From Euwallacea fornicatus (taxonomy: Eukaryota > Arthropoda > Insecta > Coleoptera > Curculionidae): a stretch of 64,000 nucleotides of DNA. Every line of letters starts with the position of its first letter. Within the stretch, counting starts at the first letter, position 1. The translations under genes and the position numbers were made by a program. Location of the stretch: positions 6,076,001 to 6,140,000 of the forward strand of contig NC_089545.1 of assembly GCF_040115645.1 (NCBI RefSeq). Reading direction: 5' to 3'. Of the stretch, positions 25,301 to 37,488 are shown piece by piece. Under the pieces are notes generated by a model that saw only the letters and a program-made list of their open reading frames with translations, ran no database searches and was not told the DNA's origin.

Positions 25301-28300
25301 TACTTGCATGCTTACAACGGCCACTTGCCCGCGTTAATGACAGCCGAACATGTCCCCGTATATTAAAAGTGCAGTTTTTAACGGCATTCGATGTAGGGTC
25401 CGGTGTAGAAAAAAGGTGTCTCGAATGCTGTCGAGTTACTTATGAGCTCCGATCGAACGATACAAACGGCACTTGTAATTTAAATCGAATCGCAGGGAAC
25501 AGTACCGGACTGTGACTTGTTCGGCTCGATTCAAATTCGGAAATTTACCATTCTTGGTTTGGCGCCTTCGCATAAAAGTGATCCCACAGGATATGCAAAA
25601 CAACAAAAGCGGTCGATTAAACACTGATGGTGTGAACAGCAAATTGTGGGGGGCATGGGGGGGGGCTTAGAAACAGCCACTGGGCACATCGAGACCGGCA
25701 GACTTGGAAGCATCGAGTCTTAGGCGTTACTTTTCAACAGATTAAAATCACCGCCAGTTACAATTATTGAGCCAGGACATCGCATGTAACATCAATTCAA
25801 TTTTCGTAAGTATTAAAGCTACCGGTTCATTACGTTTCAACCGGAATACCACATATCAACAATAGTCCTGGTACACGACAATCACCAAGCAAAAACAGGT
25901 ACTCGTCAATATTGTTAGCCAAGGTATGGACGTACATGGTGTATTCGCTTCTTTAAAAAAACACCTCAATGTTTCCCCATCTTCGTTACGGTGGTGGTAA
26001 GTTATGCCACTTTTTGCCCCTCAACGACATATAATTCTGACTAATACAGATACACAGGATCCATTAACTCTCCGAAACTATTACGACAAAGTTCCGGCGT
26101 TGAAGTGACGAACGGTAATAATGACGACTTACAGATTGGATTGTTCCTAAATTACTCTATCTATTCTATAACGGTTTTGCTTACGCATCACGTTATACTG
26201 AAAAAACTCATTTGGATTGCAATTACCTCTCAGAGACCATTCACGACATGAAATTTCATTCGTTCTGAGAAAATTCCTTCTTGTACTTCGAAACAGTGTA
26301 TTTTCTCGTTACAGTAAATCGTGTTTTTCTTTATACACATATATCGAATATGCCAGTTTCAATTAAAGAAGATAGTTGGTAAAGGCTACTAACTGTGACC
26401 TTTTTCCACTGATATGTCAGATCCTTCAGACGTGTTACACAAACGATCATTTTCGTGATTGTGCAGTTTATTTTGAGTGTTTTTTTAAACTTGGATTAAC
26501 ACTCTTCTGTTCGACGAAAAACGACGCATTTTACAGCATTTATTGAACTTTTTTGTTAAGCTTTATGATTTATTTTATGCATCTCTTTTTCGGTCTAGGA
26601 CAGAGGCGCACGTTCTCAGCAAATAAGCACCTCATAAAGAAGAAATGTCTTCGACGTGGTGCGCCCTGCTCGAGCACTCTTCTCGTCGTTGCCCGTGCAA
26701 GTTATGGGCGAGCAGTTGTAAAAAAAGGCTACGTGGATTCTTGTAGAATGTCCGCTGGAAGTGTTAAAAGGCTTCTTATGCTTGTTTCGATTTAAGCAGT
26801 GGCGTCTCCTCGAATGGGACACTCAACAAGTCGGCTTGTGCTTCAACACAAAAAAAAAACATATCGCTGTCGCATTTAATCCATCTATCTTTCTCTAATT
26901 CCCGCGGAGACGCGCTTTCCTCTTTTCGGCAAAAAAAGGTTTACTCTTCGGGAATAAATGTGGATAAAAGCAGAGGCGCACAGGAAATTCATTTCAACGT
27001 TTGTTTTCGATACACACCGACACATCAATTGGTTCAAACACGAAAATTAAGTTAGACATTCTTTCAACAAGCAATTGCTGGTGATAGGTCAAGACATGTA
27101 GTTTAAACGTTTGCCTCGGATTCTGAATTCGTACACCTCCGCCACTGTCGGGCACATAAATGAGGCACTTCGAAGGGGACGGAAACGCACTCGAATAAAG
27201 TGCGACGTTCTAAATCATATCTGTCAAAATTGAGAAGCGGATTTTTCAATATATACGTCTCGGAGGACCGTATGAATACCTCTACAATTTTATCTTCACG
27301 GGATTTTTCATCGCTGCCCCTTTTTTCTCAAAGGGACTTTTATTGGCTTATTTCTCTGGCGAGGGCCAGTCGTGCTCCCACGTGACGGACAACGCCACTA
27401 AGTTTGTTTGATCTATAACTAGTTGCGATTAAATTTAGTTTTACAGAAAAACTTGATGCCCAAAAGAAAAATACATGTAGTGCACCGTAGGTATAATTCG
27501 TTAACTCGATGCGCGCCTGTTAAAGCACTTCAGAGGTACAATGAGGCCGGGAGTAACGCGTCCTGGAATGTGTGTGTTTTTTTTAATTCCACGTTCGCCG
27601 CCGCATAACTTCCATTGTCTTTGGACGGTTTTTAGAAGCGAAATAATTTGTTGGTCAATCCATTATTTCCCGGGAGGCCCGTTTTGGCCTCAGGGACGAA
27701 CTCGCCCTCCGCACTTTAAAAATAAAGACTGTGCAGGAAATATATACTTGTCGATGTCCCATTAAGTGATTACGTGTTAACGATGTTAAATGTTTTTTTT
27801 TTTTTGGTCAATAAATTAAAAAGATTGCTTATGAATACTCTTGCTATGCTTCTATTTTATGTTTGAAATGTAAATTTTGTTTTTATAAAAAAAATAACAG
27901 TTGGCACAATTTACTAGGTCTGAAACCATTGGCGTGCGGATTCTATATTAAGTGTAGGCAATTAATGCGTGTCGATTACTTTTAACACTTGTTTTTGTTT
28001 GACACCAAATCAGTAACACCAACAGTTCAAAAATCTCCTGGAAAAACGTCACCTATTCAGTTGGTAGCTGTCTTCATCGTCTGCTCGAGGTACCGTAAGT
28101 GTAATCTGTAAGTTGGTCACAATTTTGCGACTGGAGACAATTTTCACTCAATTTTACTAACAATGTTGAAGTAAAACCGCCACAGAACGGTTCCCAGAGC
28201 AAATATACTTATTACCTCCTGATGATAACCATGAAGTGGGTTCAACGTGTAAGGGACGTTATTACCAATCAAATCACCAATTACCACTAAGGAATCTTTT

Positions 28301-31300
28301 AATTTGGTGTTAGTTTCGGTACAGGAACGTAATGGCTAAGGATATGTAAAAATCGCATTATTTCCTCCTGCAAGCAACGGCAATTACCCACAGACACCTT
28401 GCAGGTGGTGAATTTTTAAACTTGCGATGCTGGTATTTTTGAAAAATTGTTTCTTTCTAGGTACGAACTTAGTGAAAAGTAAACTGCCACGTGCGCGAGT
28501 CACACCAACTTTAAATTTTCACAATTAACTTTACTTAATTTTGCATGAAACTTCCTGACGATCGAGTTTTCGGTGACATTATGATTGGAGCGTTCGCAGT
28601 TTATGACGGGCAAATTTCAAACGAAAAAGGCGATTTAATGGTAGTTTTCGAATTTAAATATCGGTTATAAATTGTGGAAAATATCGTTGGCACCTCTGGC
28701 GAACCCATAAATGTTTTAACGCCCACTCGAGCACCGGCACCGGATTGGTAATAGAATTTTAAATAAACGCTATAAAAACTATAAAAAACGTATAAACACA
28801 AGTTTAGTGCAACAATAAAATGCGTGTACATACCGGAAAATATTTCCTCCAACTTTTGGGCGTGTTTATATGGTGACGCTAAACGGGCTCATGGCCCATC
28901 GTTCATCATCCAAAGCAAACTTTAAAATCTAATCGGGACACAGTGACAGCGGTAAAGGGGCGATCAAAGGCCCGCCATCTTGAAACCGAGTCGAAGTGTC
29001 CCTTATCAGTGTATATTTCGACCGATAGTTATTTGTTATGTCGTAACAAAATGCCGACAATCGAGTCAATCACGGTTGCGATAAGTCTGCAAACATTTGA
29101 TAACCGCTTCTTATCATCCGGCGCGGCCCTTTTGAACTGTGCTTCCAGGTGACTGGGGCCATTTAAATGTAAACAAGTCGGGCATTTTTTGCTTCCTACA
29201 GCAGGAAAACTCCACGGTTAATCAGCCTGGTCAACACCACTGACATTCTTGCACTGAAATCATTAAGGTTAAAAAGGTACGTTCTCACACAGCGTTTGAT
29301 AGTTGCAGGATCTGCGCGACGAATCGTGAGAATTGATGGTCATTGAATATTTCAGTCTCTCATTAAAGTATCCGTTTGGTTTGCATGTAGTAGAGATGTG
29401 AATCGCGAATGGTTCAAACGAATATTTCATACGTTCGAACACAACAAAAAAGACAGGATACCGGCAAAGATGGCAACATCGCGGCGTTAATTTGTCACGT
29501 CATTTGTCAGCTGACGCTCATAAACGTACACATGATAATTTTTAATTTTACATCAATGAAAGTTCGTGACGTCTATTAATTTTACGTGCATGACAATTCA
29601 TAGTCAAAGTCGCAATACGACGATTTCGTTTCACAAAATGTGACTATACAGTGTTGGGCCGAAAATAAATTCGGATGTCCTGTATATGTAAGTAGTACAG
29701 AATAGGGACTTCCATAATAATAGGCATAACATTATGCATATACAATAATGTTCAGTGCATTACACTAAACTGTGACGAATATTGACAAACGCGGCGAATC
29801 GGTCCATTCTTTTACCAAACGAACTCAAATAGAGACTCTGAGCAGCACCATCGAGGTGACAGTCCTCCACTTGCATCATACAATGTTGCCAGTGTGACTT
29901 TTTCTTTGTCGAATTGAGGCAAATAATTTTTGAAGTAATGATTTAGTGCACCTAGAAAATTCCTTGTTTACCTACCAGTGGTGAATAGAAGGCGGAACTC
30001 TCAACTCCTATACTAGGGTAGGGATTCTGGTCGGTGCTGGGGTAGGGTGTGCCGTACATGCTGACACTCCGGGGGTATTGCAGCGCCGCCAACCTCGCAG
30101 AGTCATACTGACAGGAACAGACACTTTGTCCGGTAACCGGATCGGTGACCAAGGGCCTGCCGTTATCACAGCACTGAGTGGGCCCAGTGGAGGAAGTTCC
30201 CCCGGGAGATAACGCACCGGGAAGCCCGGCGGAACCACCGGGGCTCAAGGAACCGCCCCCAGACGCCGGGGACGAACCGCTGTTTGTCGTCGGTTGACCG
30301 CCGACCAAGAGCTGGAATTGCAAAGATAAGAGTGTTTAAGTACCACCATGATGAGTTATGACAAAAATTAAGTGCCTTAAGTGTTGAGGCAACAAACCAA
30401 CACTAATAGGCCATTAGTTGGAGTGTTTGTTTTGGAAACTTGGTGGGGTGTTGGTTTTGATTCCTAAATATTTAATAATAGCGGGGACGTAAATAGGTCC
30501 GTATAAACATAATTTGTGGCATCGAAAGCGGCGTCGCGGCGCACTCTACCAGATACATCATTTTCCCATTTCGAGGCCCGGCACTCCATCACCATACGCG
30601 TCACAATAAATGAGCGATAATCTGGGTACCTCGTCGAAACAGATGTTCGTCTGTTTTTTCGCAAATACGTAATGCGATTGGATTTTGCAACGGGCCTAAT
30701 GGCGAGCATACATACAGCGATTTGATAATCTCCGGTGATTTTGCAAACATTTGTTTCGAGTACCATGTACACGGCTGAAGTGGAAATTATGCAGGAATTT
30801 CGGTAACAATGGCGTATAGGGAGGAGGGACCTGGGGCGTCATCGGGGAGGGAAAATTGGTAAAGCGGGTCAATTACTCTTGTCGACATTTTGTGTGCATC
30901 AGTTTATACATGTACTGGATACAATTAAACGGAATTTTTATCAGTTGATTAACTGACGTGTACATCCCGGTTTTCGAATTTGGGTTGGTTGGGGTGAGTG
31001 AGAGTCCATAATGGCAATGAAGTAACGTTTCCCACCGAACCCATATGAGTGTTTAAGAAGTTGAGAATTTATTTAATATTTGAGCTGTAATTTACACATC
31101 CTATAGAAAACGAAACAAAGTTCTAAAAAACACCACAAAAACACTGTATTAAATTTCAGTTTTACAATCTTAGAACTCTCCATGCACGCCAGAGCTTGTT
31201 GGATAATTGTGTTATAATTTACATATTCTAATCGATACATTTCCAGTTTAAAAATACCAAAAAAGCAATAACAGAGAATGTCGCCAATCTCCGGCCCTCA

Positions 31301-32568
31301 ACACTGCGAATTATTTTACTTTCATTAAATTCACACTTACTAACTTTTCTCTATGTTTCTGTTTCAAGGCATTCATTTGACAGATAATTAGAAAATGTTA
31401 TAAAACAATGTTGAAAAATTCACAATAAAGACCGAAAATTCCCGTTTTTTAATTCAGGTTTATTGACCTTAATATCTAGACATCCAATTTAATATGAAAA
31501 TTTGAGATCTGAAGAATCTAGAGACTTAAAAATACAGGATTTGCGACAAAAATGTTTCTCGTTTCCTGCTGAAACGGCCCAAAAAGATACATGTGAAATA
31601 ATTATGACAAATTGCTGAAAACTTGAAAAACCTTAAAGCTGATAATGAAACACACACTTTTTATTTACAACATCACCCACTGCCAAGACTCAGAAATTGT
31701 GGCTGATGACTATGAAGATGTGAAGAATCTTGAAATTCAAGGACTCTTCCGTGAAAACACTAGAGAACAGTCAAAATCAAATTCTCGAATCTTAACCACT
31801 CTGAAAAGTTGATAACCGTTCGAGAGGAAATATTAAAACATGTTAAAAGTAATGTTATTTGTTTATTGTCCACCGCTTGTTCAGATATCACATCAGAGAT
31901 TCATCAATATGAAAAGTGAAAACTCGTCACGCTAATCATAACAAAAATCTGCGATGTTTGAATGTTGCAATTAAAGTATTTTTCATCTGTTGTTCCGTAG
32001 CACTTCATTAATTCAATGTGAAAGCTTAAGACTTTTTTAAGGAACGTTCCGACAAATACGAAACGTACGCCATTTCTCAAGGAAAAATTCCCCTAAACTC
32101 GTTGAATTTGGTTCTTTAAAGGAAACAAATGAAAAATTCTACTATGTCTAAAATATTTGCTTTAAACTGGTTACAAAAAGCCCTCCGGCAGATTGTCGGC
32201 AACTGCGCCCAAAGGGCACGGAAAAGCCCTCCGAGTGGAAATCAAATGTTTACCATGGACTCTCGTTTTGTTTGGTTTAGTCTCTACAGGGCACGTGAAG
32301 CTAATTTCGATCAGTAATTAGTTTACCTCCCTTGATACTTCACAGAAATGACACTTTTAGACATAGAAATTACTATCCGACGGCAAGGTAATCAGTTTTT
32401 CATAAAATTTACTAGGCTACAATGGCATAAATTACAAAGAATACATTCAGATAGAGAGTGTAATTAGGCCAAATGCTAAATCATAGAGTATTTGAGGCTA
32501 TAAACCTTCGTTCATACCTGCGTAGCCGTCGGATAACCGTAACCAGCAAACTGGGCATAAGCCGCCAT
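19272..32568 (-). CDS. mirr: Iroquois-class TALE homeobox transcription factor, mirror-like, complete CDS in 8 exons
   Basis: This nuclear DNA-binding protein belongs to the Iroquois family (Drosophila araucan, caupolican, mirror), which patterns wing, eye, notum and nervous system. Exons on the minus strand are 32518-32568, 29976-30311, 23426-23544, 20967-21126, 20590-20743, 19726-20023, 19371-19661 and 19272-19311. They sum to 1449 nt with consistent phases, giving 482 residues and a TGA stop. Visible parts are the family N-terminus (MAAYAQF, residues 1-7), a Cys-rich patch (CCDNGRP, CSCQYD) in exon 2, a 63-residue TALE homeodomain (about 178-240) with WFANARRR in helix 3, an acidic tail, and a KPKIWSLADTA segment. 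The GAGYDLAARR lead-in, DDDDALVSD and CGVP...SLADT favour mirror over araucan/caupolican; this paralogue call is from memory of the families and is less certain than the class. An upstream in-phase exon may extend the N-terminus. Confidence 0.93.
19371..19661 (-). CDS. mirr: Iroquois coding exon 7: C-terminal region
   Basis: This 291-nt exon has acceptor CTCCGACAG and donor GTAAGA (phase 2 in, 2 out) and covers residues 373-469. It encodes a Ser/Asn/Gly/Pro-rich tail with TPPQTPPNLKVSNLNG and ends DNAAFKPFYK. The TPPQTPP element followed by a basic-hydrophobic motif is typical of insect Iroquois C-termini. Confidence 0.9.
19726..20023 (-). CDS. mirr: Iroquois coding exon 6: KPKIWSLADTA segment
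   Basis: This 298-nt exon has acceptor TTTCCATCGTAG and donor GTGCGC (phase 1 in, 2 out) and covers residues 274-372. It contains a DLDDDDM acidic patch, CGVPLPPSKPKIWSLADTA, which is conserved between arthropod and vertebrate Irx proteins, and a run of seven prolines. The following intron is only 64 nt (19662-19725), far shorter than the other introns of the gene. Confidence 0.92.
20590..20743 (-). CDS. mirr: Iroquois coding exon 5: homeodomain helix 3 and acidic tail
   Basis: This 154-nt exon has acceptor ATTGTTTCAG and donor GTAAGC (phase 0 in, 1 out). It encodes residues 223-273: VSTWFANARRRLKKENK, then TWEPKNK and a long Asp/Lys/Glu-rich run. Ala at homeodomain position 50 in WFANARRR is the Iroquois signature within the TALE class. 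Confidence 0.96.
20967..21126 (-). CDS. mirr: Iroquois coding exon 4: first two-thirds of the homeodomain
   Basis: This 160-nt exon (acceptor TTGTTTCAG, donor GTACAG) encodes residues 169-222, from YGAGYDLAARR to KMTLTQ. It carries helices 1 and 2 and the three-residue TALE loop insertion (KKNPYPT). The exon ends just before recognition helix 3, so the DNA-contacting helix is added by the next exon. Confidence 0.96.
21127..23425 (-). other. Iroquois intron before the homeodomain exon
   Basis: About 2.3 kb with no recognised exon on either strand. An isolated acceptor-like TTTTCTCCTGCAG on the plus strand near 22260 has no matching donor. Confidence 0.55.
23426..23544 (-). CDS. mirr: Iroquois coding exon 3: NPYGLKD linker
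   Basis: This 119-nt exon has acceptor TTTTTTTGCAG and donor GTAAGT (phase 0 in, 2 out). It encodes residues 130-168, beginning SNPYGLKD and ending YPYDPALAAYG, the conserved lead into the homeodomain. It is too short to stand out as an open frame and is overlapped by a 182-codon out-of-frame reading on the same strand. Confidence 0.93.
24143..24628 (-). other. 161-codon open frame in an Iroquois intron, unrecognised
   Basis: An ATG-initiated frame runs 161 codons with a hydrophobic N-terminal stretch (ALLAFLYWPPGVAFAVYLG) and a later Asn-rich run from a TTATTATTGTT tract. There is no recognised family, and the frame sits wholly in the intron before exon 3. It is most likely chance openness or a repeat relic, but is long for this base composition. 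Confidence 0.2.
29202..29276 (+). CDS. Candidate 75-nt exon, plus strand, inside an Iroquois intron
   Basis: The acceptor is TTTTTTGCTTCCTACAG (a NAGNAG site) and the donor GTACGT. Entered in phase 2 it reads RKTPRLISLVNTTDILALK and exits in phase 2; the other two frames contain stops. It is antisense to the Iroquois gene without overlapping its exons. No similarity is recognised. Confidence 0.3.
29976..30311 (-). CDS. mirr: Iroquois coding exon 2: Gly/Ser-rich and Cys-rich N-terminal region
   Basis: This 336-nt exon (phase 0 to 0, residues 18-129) has acceptor CAATTCCAG and donor GTAGGT. It encodes LLVGGQP, a low-complexity Gly/Ser/Pro stretch, then the conserved CCDNGRPLVTDPVTGQ and CSCQYDSARL blocks and a YGTPYPS...QNPYPSIGV...AFYSPL block. 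These blocks are diagnostic of insect Iroquois proteins. Reading past the donor gives only a few codons before a stop. Confidence 0.93.
32518..32568 (-). CDS. mirr: Iroquois coding exon 1: MAAYAQF N-terminus
   Basis: The exon encodes 17 residues beginning MAAYAQF and ending PTATQ, the conserved start of Iroquois proteins, followed by a GTATGA donor. Two ATGs are adjacent; the second gives the family start. The frame stays open upstream across two possible acceptors (exon starts at 32583 and 32613), both phase 0, so the segment can act either as a first coding exon or as an internal exon fed from upstream. The phase at its 3' end is 0, matching the next exon, which starts LLVGG. Confidence 0.88.
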
Positions 32569-32739
32569 CATAAATCCCCCGCACTGAGTCTCAATCAAGG
32601 TCCTGTATCCGCACTGGAAGCTAAGTATTTTCCGCACATTAAAGTCGCAAAAATCCTCACTAACAAGAATTGAAAAAACTTCTGCCCAAGCAGCACACGC
32701 AACTTGAGAAAAAAACTTGAACAAAGCGCCTCTTGAGCC

Positions 32740-32960
32740 GCACGACCTTTCCGAATTTGTTGTCTGATCGAGACTAAAGCAGCTCCCCCTCTGGCTCTTT
32801 CTGATCCATACGCTCCTCCCCCTGCCTCTCACTTTCGGGGGCGGAGCCGCTACTCCGACCAACAACTACATGAAAATCGCGGAGCTTATGCGCTGGCGCG
32901 AGGCTCGATTGGTTGGAACTCGGCACAGGCTCCGCGGGCGCCGCCTTCTTCAAGCAGAGG
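32740..32960 (-). promoter_or_regulatory. GC-rich segment upstream of the MAAYAQF exon, possible proximal promoter
   Basis: A GC-rich patch (GGGGGCGGAGCC, several CGC and GCG runs) lies 170-390 bp upstream of the conserved Iroquois start codon on its coding strand. This fits a proximal promoter/5' UTR used when the MAAYAQF exon is first. Open frames on both strands here follow from GC composition and are not supported as genes. Confidence 0.35.
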
Positions 32961-35900
32961 AAGGGATGTACACGAGTTCTCTATCTTGTTTTATAGAGTT
33001 AGGCGACTTGAGAACAAATCCCCCTTCTCTGTGTGGAACAACGACTTCAAGTTAAGTGAATTTATTGAAAACATCGTGTTTCTGAGCGAGGAATGAATCA
33101 GGAGATCGTTTGTATTTTTGGGAACCCTGTTGCCAATTTTGTTTGTTTGTGTATAATTGGGCTGAGAACTGTCATGTGCGTTCGCTATTTTTTAAATATA
33201 GGCGAAGTCTCGATTTTCCTGGGTTCGTGCCCTTGCCATGGCGTTAAAGGATACACACCGAAAAACAAACCGAGCAGGGAGACGTGGCAACGCGGCCTAC
33301 ACCGACACACGGTGATTTTTACACGAAAATGCACTTTACAATTTCAAACAGAGCTTGAGCGTGTGTCCCGACAAGTATTAAAGATAGGGATATGTTTATT
33401 AAATGAACAAGACATAAAACTTAACTCAATGGGGCTTGATAAGATATAAGTTTTTAACAGTTTGGAGTCGCTTTTTCGATTGTTTACAAATGTTTTACAT
33501 GATTTATTTTCGACGCCAATCGGGGGAGACACGAGTTAATTGTTGATTAATTTGCGGGAAAGGTGGCAGCATGGAATTTGTAAATTGACGGTTCTCGTTT
33601 TTATGTCAGATTCCCGACGTCATCGCAACCGACATGGAAAAATGGAAAATTTTACAATTAAAATTGGCTTTTTTACAAAACTACTTTTCACATAGTTTGA
33701 CACTCGAATTTAGCACCTCGACCTAACTTGTAACGTTTAAAACCCCAAAATCCTGACCTTCAAAACTTAAATTTCTGCAAGGGATCGAACGCCCCGTGCG
33801 AACCTGAAAAATTTTAATTCGTTAATGGACGGGACGGTTCTTAACCCGAAATGACCTTAAATCCCTGGATTTATAACCTTGTAAATCTAAATTTATATCT
33901 ATAAGTTTAGCACCTTTTAATGACTCCGATTTCACGAGTGAAAACTTACAAACGTATGTACGTAGGTTTTCTTTTGAAAATTTAGCATGCTGGAATCGCT
34001 TTAATGATTGCACTGACGTGCCGAATAACCAGAAAATGAAACTCTTACACTTTTTCAACTTTTATCACAGTTGAAAACGTGGTAATGTCTCTCTGTTTTT
34101 TAAGATCCGTCCAAAAACCCTCAATAAAAGAGCATTTTGCATAAGGGCTGATGCTTTTTTTCAGCCTAGAATTCATAATAATAAACGATCGGCATTAGAA
34201 ATTCATGGGGAAGTGAAAAAATAATACCTAATAAATTCATTACAAGCCTATTGTCTAGGGAATATCTCTTTACAGGTGATTAAAACGCCATATTTAAATT
34301 CTCGGCCACGAACGCATTGTTCCCCGATATGAATGGGACCTACAACATAGTGTTGTTGTTGTATTTTGTGGCTAATTGTATACGGCAGCGGGCTCATTTG
34401 GTTTGTTAGTGCGCGATATTTGTCCGATATTAAACAAAGGCTAATTGTTTCGTTTGTATTGCCCCTGTCCCCCCTTCGTCAATTACCCGTTCGATTGGGG
34501 ATTTTATTGTTCATTTTCAAGCGGTATCCGACGATGAATTTTGATGCTTTTGGGTCCCAAAACCATAAAAAATATATCTACATATACTCGAGGCGGATTT
34601 CTGCTATTTTGACAATTTTGCAGCAAACGCCATAAAGCTTCGGTGCTCGTGTATTTTGAGAATTTAAAACCTAAAAATTAAAATCTTTTGCCTATGGGAA
34701 CTGGCATCGCTTTCCTTCCACCCATCGCTGAGGCCAATCTAAAGTACCTCAGAAAAAGCCATTTTTCCAGTAGCTCCTTCAGAGATGCTGCATTTTGACA
34801 ATTCTTTGACGGAATTTTTCAACTTCCGAAGATCACTAGAACTGAATGGTTCGACACAAGACCTCGCAGGTCAGCGAAGCCCGAAGTAAAGCGTTTAATT
34901 TTTTTTTAATTTGAAAGTGTCTGGATGTTCCAGCCCATGGCTTCCGGAAAAACTTACATTCGAGCTCAAATTTCAGGAGTCTATCGAGATTTCATAGGGG
35001 GCTCCGAACAGCCCGAAACTAAGTTGTTTTTGTTCTAGCTCTCAAGTTCAAGAGATTTAACAACATTTCCTATTAAAATTAAAGATGTGACATGCCCATT
35101 AAGTACATATAAAAAAATGTGGCTTTTTGCCACCTGCTGCGGGTGGCACCGTTGCCTCTCAATTTAGCATAAAAACAAAGGCTCGTTTAAATGTGTCTAT
35201 GACTTTTTCATTACCCACGATAACGAGGGTCATAATTAACGCCCCAGAGGAGTGCGTTTAACAATTTATTAATATTCTGTTTACAACGTTCCGTCGTCGA
35301 ACGGCAAATTGAGTAATTATGTTTACATTTATTTCTCATTTATCAATGCGTACATTCGGGCCGTTGGAACGGGGGTATATTTTTTCCAAGAGCGATTAGA
35401 TCTTCATATAGATAAAGGACTTCGCATCATTTATAGGGTATACACTTCCTCTAAATTGCAATTAATATAAAACATATATATAATACGAAATTATAATACG
35501 GTAAAAATGCGGTAATCTATACCATCTATAACGAGCGGGGACGCTAATGTAGTTTTGATTGGCCTTAAAACTCCACTGTTATCGTCTTTTAATAAAATCC
35601 ACTGTCAGTTAATGAAAACCGGGGTAATTTATTAATGGTGAGGCACCTGTCGGGGGCACAGGGGATCGTAGAGCCAGAACACTCTCGGTAGCCGAAAAAA
35701 AGGAATTTATGGCACAAAGCCCCATTAAGCTGCATTTACACATAATCCCGTGTAATGAGGTTCTAGCGAATTACTTTTATTTATTTTTATTTTCCGGCGA
35801 ATGTAAATAGCCGTGAATACGTTACGAACCCAAGGAGTGAGGGACCCTAAATTTATAATTTTCATTCATAATTAAAACGCTTAAAATTACAGCTGATAAA

Positions 35901-37272
35901 GGCGGAATATTCATGAATCATATTAAAGCTTTAATTAGGAGCGTGTTAATTTAAAAAAAATTATTTTCTGCGTTGCGTTTTAGGCCTCACGGACATGAAT
36001 TATGCATCGATCTATTATTATTAGTTCTGAAACGGCTATCAAAGCCACAATACAGGATGTCCAAGAAATTCTTGACACACACCAGATAACGAAATATCCC
36101 TCTTTTTCTTGGTATATTGACGTAAACGAAGGGCCTCCCAAAACGCATATAATAAAAGGAATTATAGCCACAATTAAAATTCTATTGCAGGCTTAATATT
36201 TAAATGTGCAAGGCATTATACAGAGACTGAAAAATTTAATGGCAATATCGCATTCGTGCACTCCATACATCAGCCGCACAGCTGTAATTAGATACTCCTG
36301 TGTTGTTTTACAAATATCCCATTTCAATAAATTAATTTTTATTTCCGAGGGGGGCTGACTTACACCACCTCCACCCTGTTCCTTATCAAATAAGAAGGTA
36401 CGTTTAAAAACATATCGATATACGGAAAATGTATTAATTGTCCGATCCAATCGCGCACAAGGTAATAATTTTGCCGACAACTTGTACCAGTGTCGGCGGC
36501 TTCATAATTTATCTTCCCCTTTGCCGATTAACATAAATCAAGCTCTCTTGTAAACAACTTTACTGAATTCTTTCGGAGCCGAAACTAAAGGGTGCAGTAC
36601 CAATAAATTCGACCATTGAACACTTGACCACAATAAAACAACTTATAGTACCTACTTGATTGGATACCTACCAAGCTAAGTAACAACCCTTAACTAGGTC
36701 GTTTGCATGGGTAAAAGGCGGACGGTTGTGAACGGTAGGTTGCGGAGATAGCAGAATTTAGGCCCTCAAAAATCCATTACGGTACCACCTAAACCTAATA
36801 AGGATTAGCAAACGAGGTCCCCGATTAGAATGGTATATGGTGCATTTTAGAAGGTTTGGAATTTGTCACAATAGTCTTATAGTGTTTACATGGCGAAGAA
36901 AGGGAGCGATTAGAGGAGAAATTACTAGAGGATTTCATAAAAGAGTTTTTGGGGCTGATTTAGCTACAGGAGACTTGGGTTAATCTATAGGCTTAACGGC
37001 TTCGAGCGCATTTAACGGGTAATTAATTCGTCGAGACACGAAGGAAAAACAGAATTAAATTGGGAAAACTGTACCCACAAGGCAGTATTACTCATCACAA
37101 AGAGCCGGGATAATAATAAACCCACTTAAATAAATTATTTTCCATAACGAGACACGATGCCGTCTTAAATCTGATGAGTACGCCATTCAAATTACTTGTC
37201 TCTATCACTAGGTGCCTCCATCTAAGTCATGGAGCAAAAAACTCACAATGTTGCCACTTAAACCACTCTATT

Positions 37273-37305
37273 TCTCTAAAGGAAAAACGATTTTTCCTTT
37301 AGAGA
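37273..37305. repeat. Perfect 15-bp inverted repeat with 3-nt loop
   Basis: TCTCTAAAGGAAAAA, loop CGA, then the exact reverse complement. It lies 110 bp before the GA microsatellite. It could fold as a tight hairpin in RNA or be a small inverted-repeat relic. Confidence 0.8.
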
Positions 37306-37411
37306 TTCGTCTGAGAAAATGTGGTAACACACAAACGTGAAATCAGTCAAATTGAAGACAATTTTTCTAGCACTTGTTCACTTTCTTTATGGTGAATTAA
37401 AGCTATCTATT

Positions 37412-37483
<72 letters not shown>

Positions 37484-37488
37484 GAGAT
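37412..37488. repeat. GA microsatellite
   Basis: A (GA)n run of about 75 bp with a few AAAG interruptions lies in the long region between the two candidate Iroquois 5' exons. Such GAGAG tracts are known binding sites for GAGA-type factors in insects; activity here is not shown. Confidence 0.9.

Larger units (their letters stand above)
23545..29975 (-). other. Large Iroquois intron
   Basis: About 6.4 kb. It contains the 161-codon open frame, CAGAGGCGCA repeat motifs near 26600 and 26975, one copy of the 12-kb repeat motif at 27926, a plus-strand candidate exon at 29202, and a Tc1-end-like TATACAGTGTTGGG near 29645. Confidence 0.55.
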
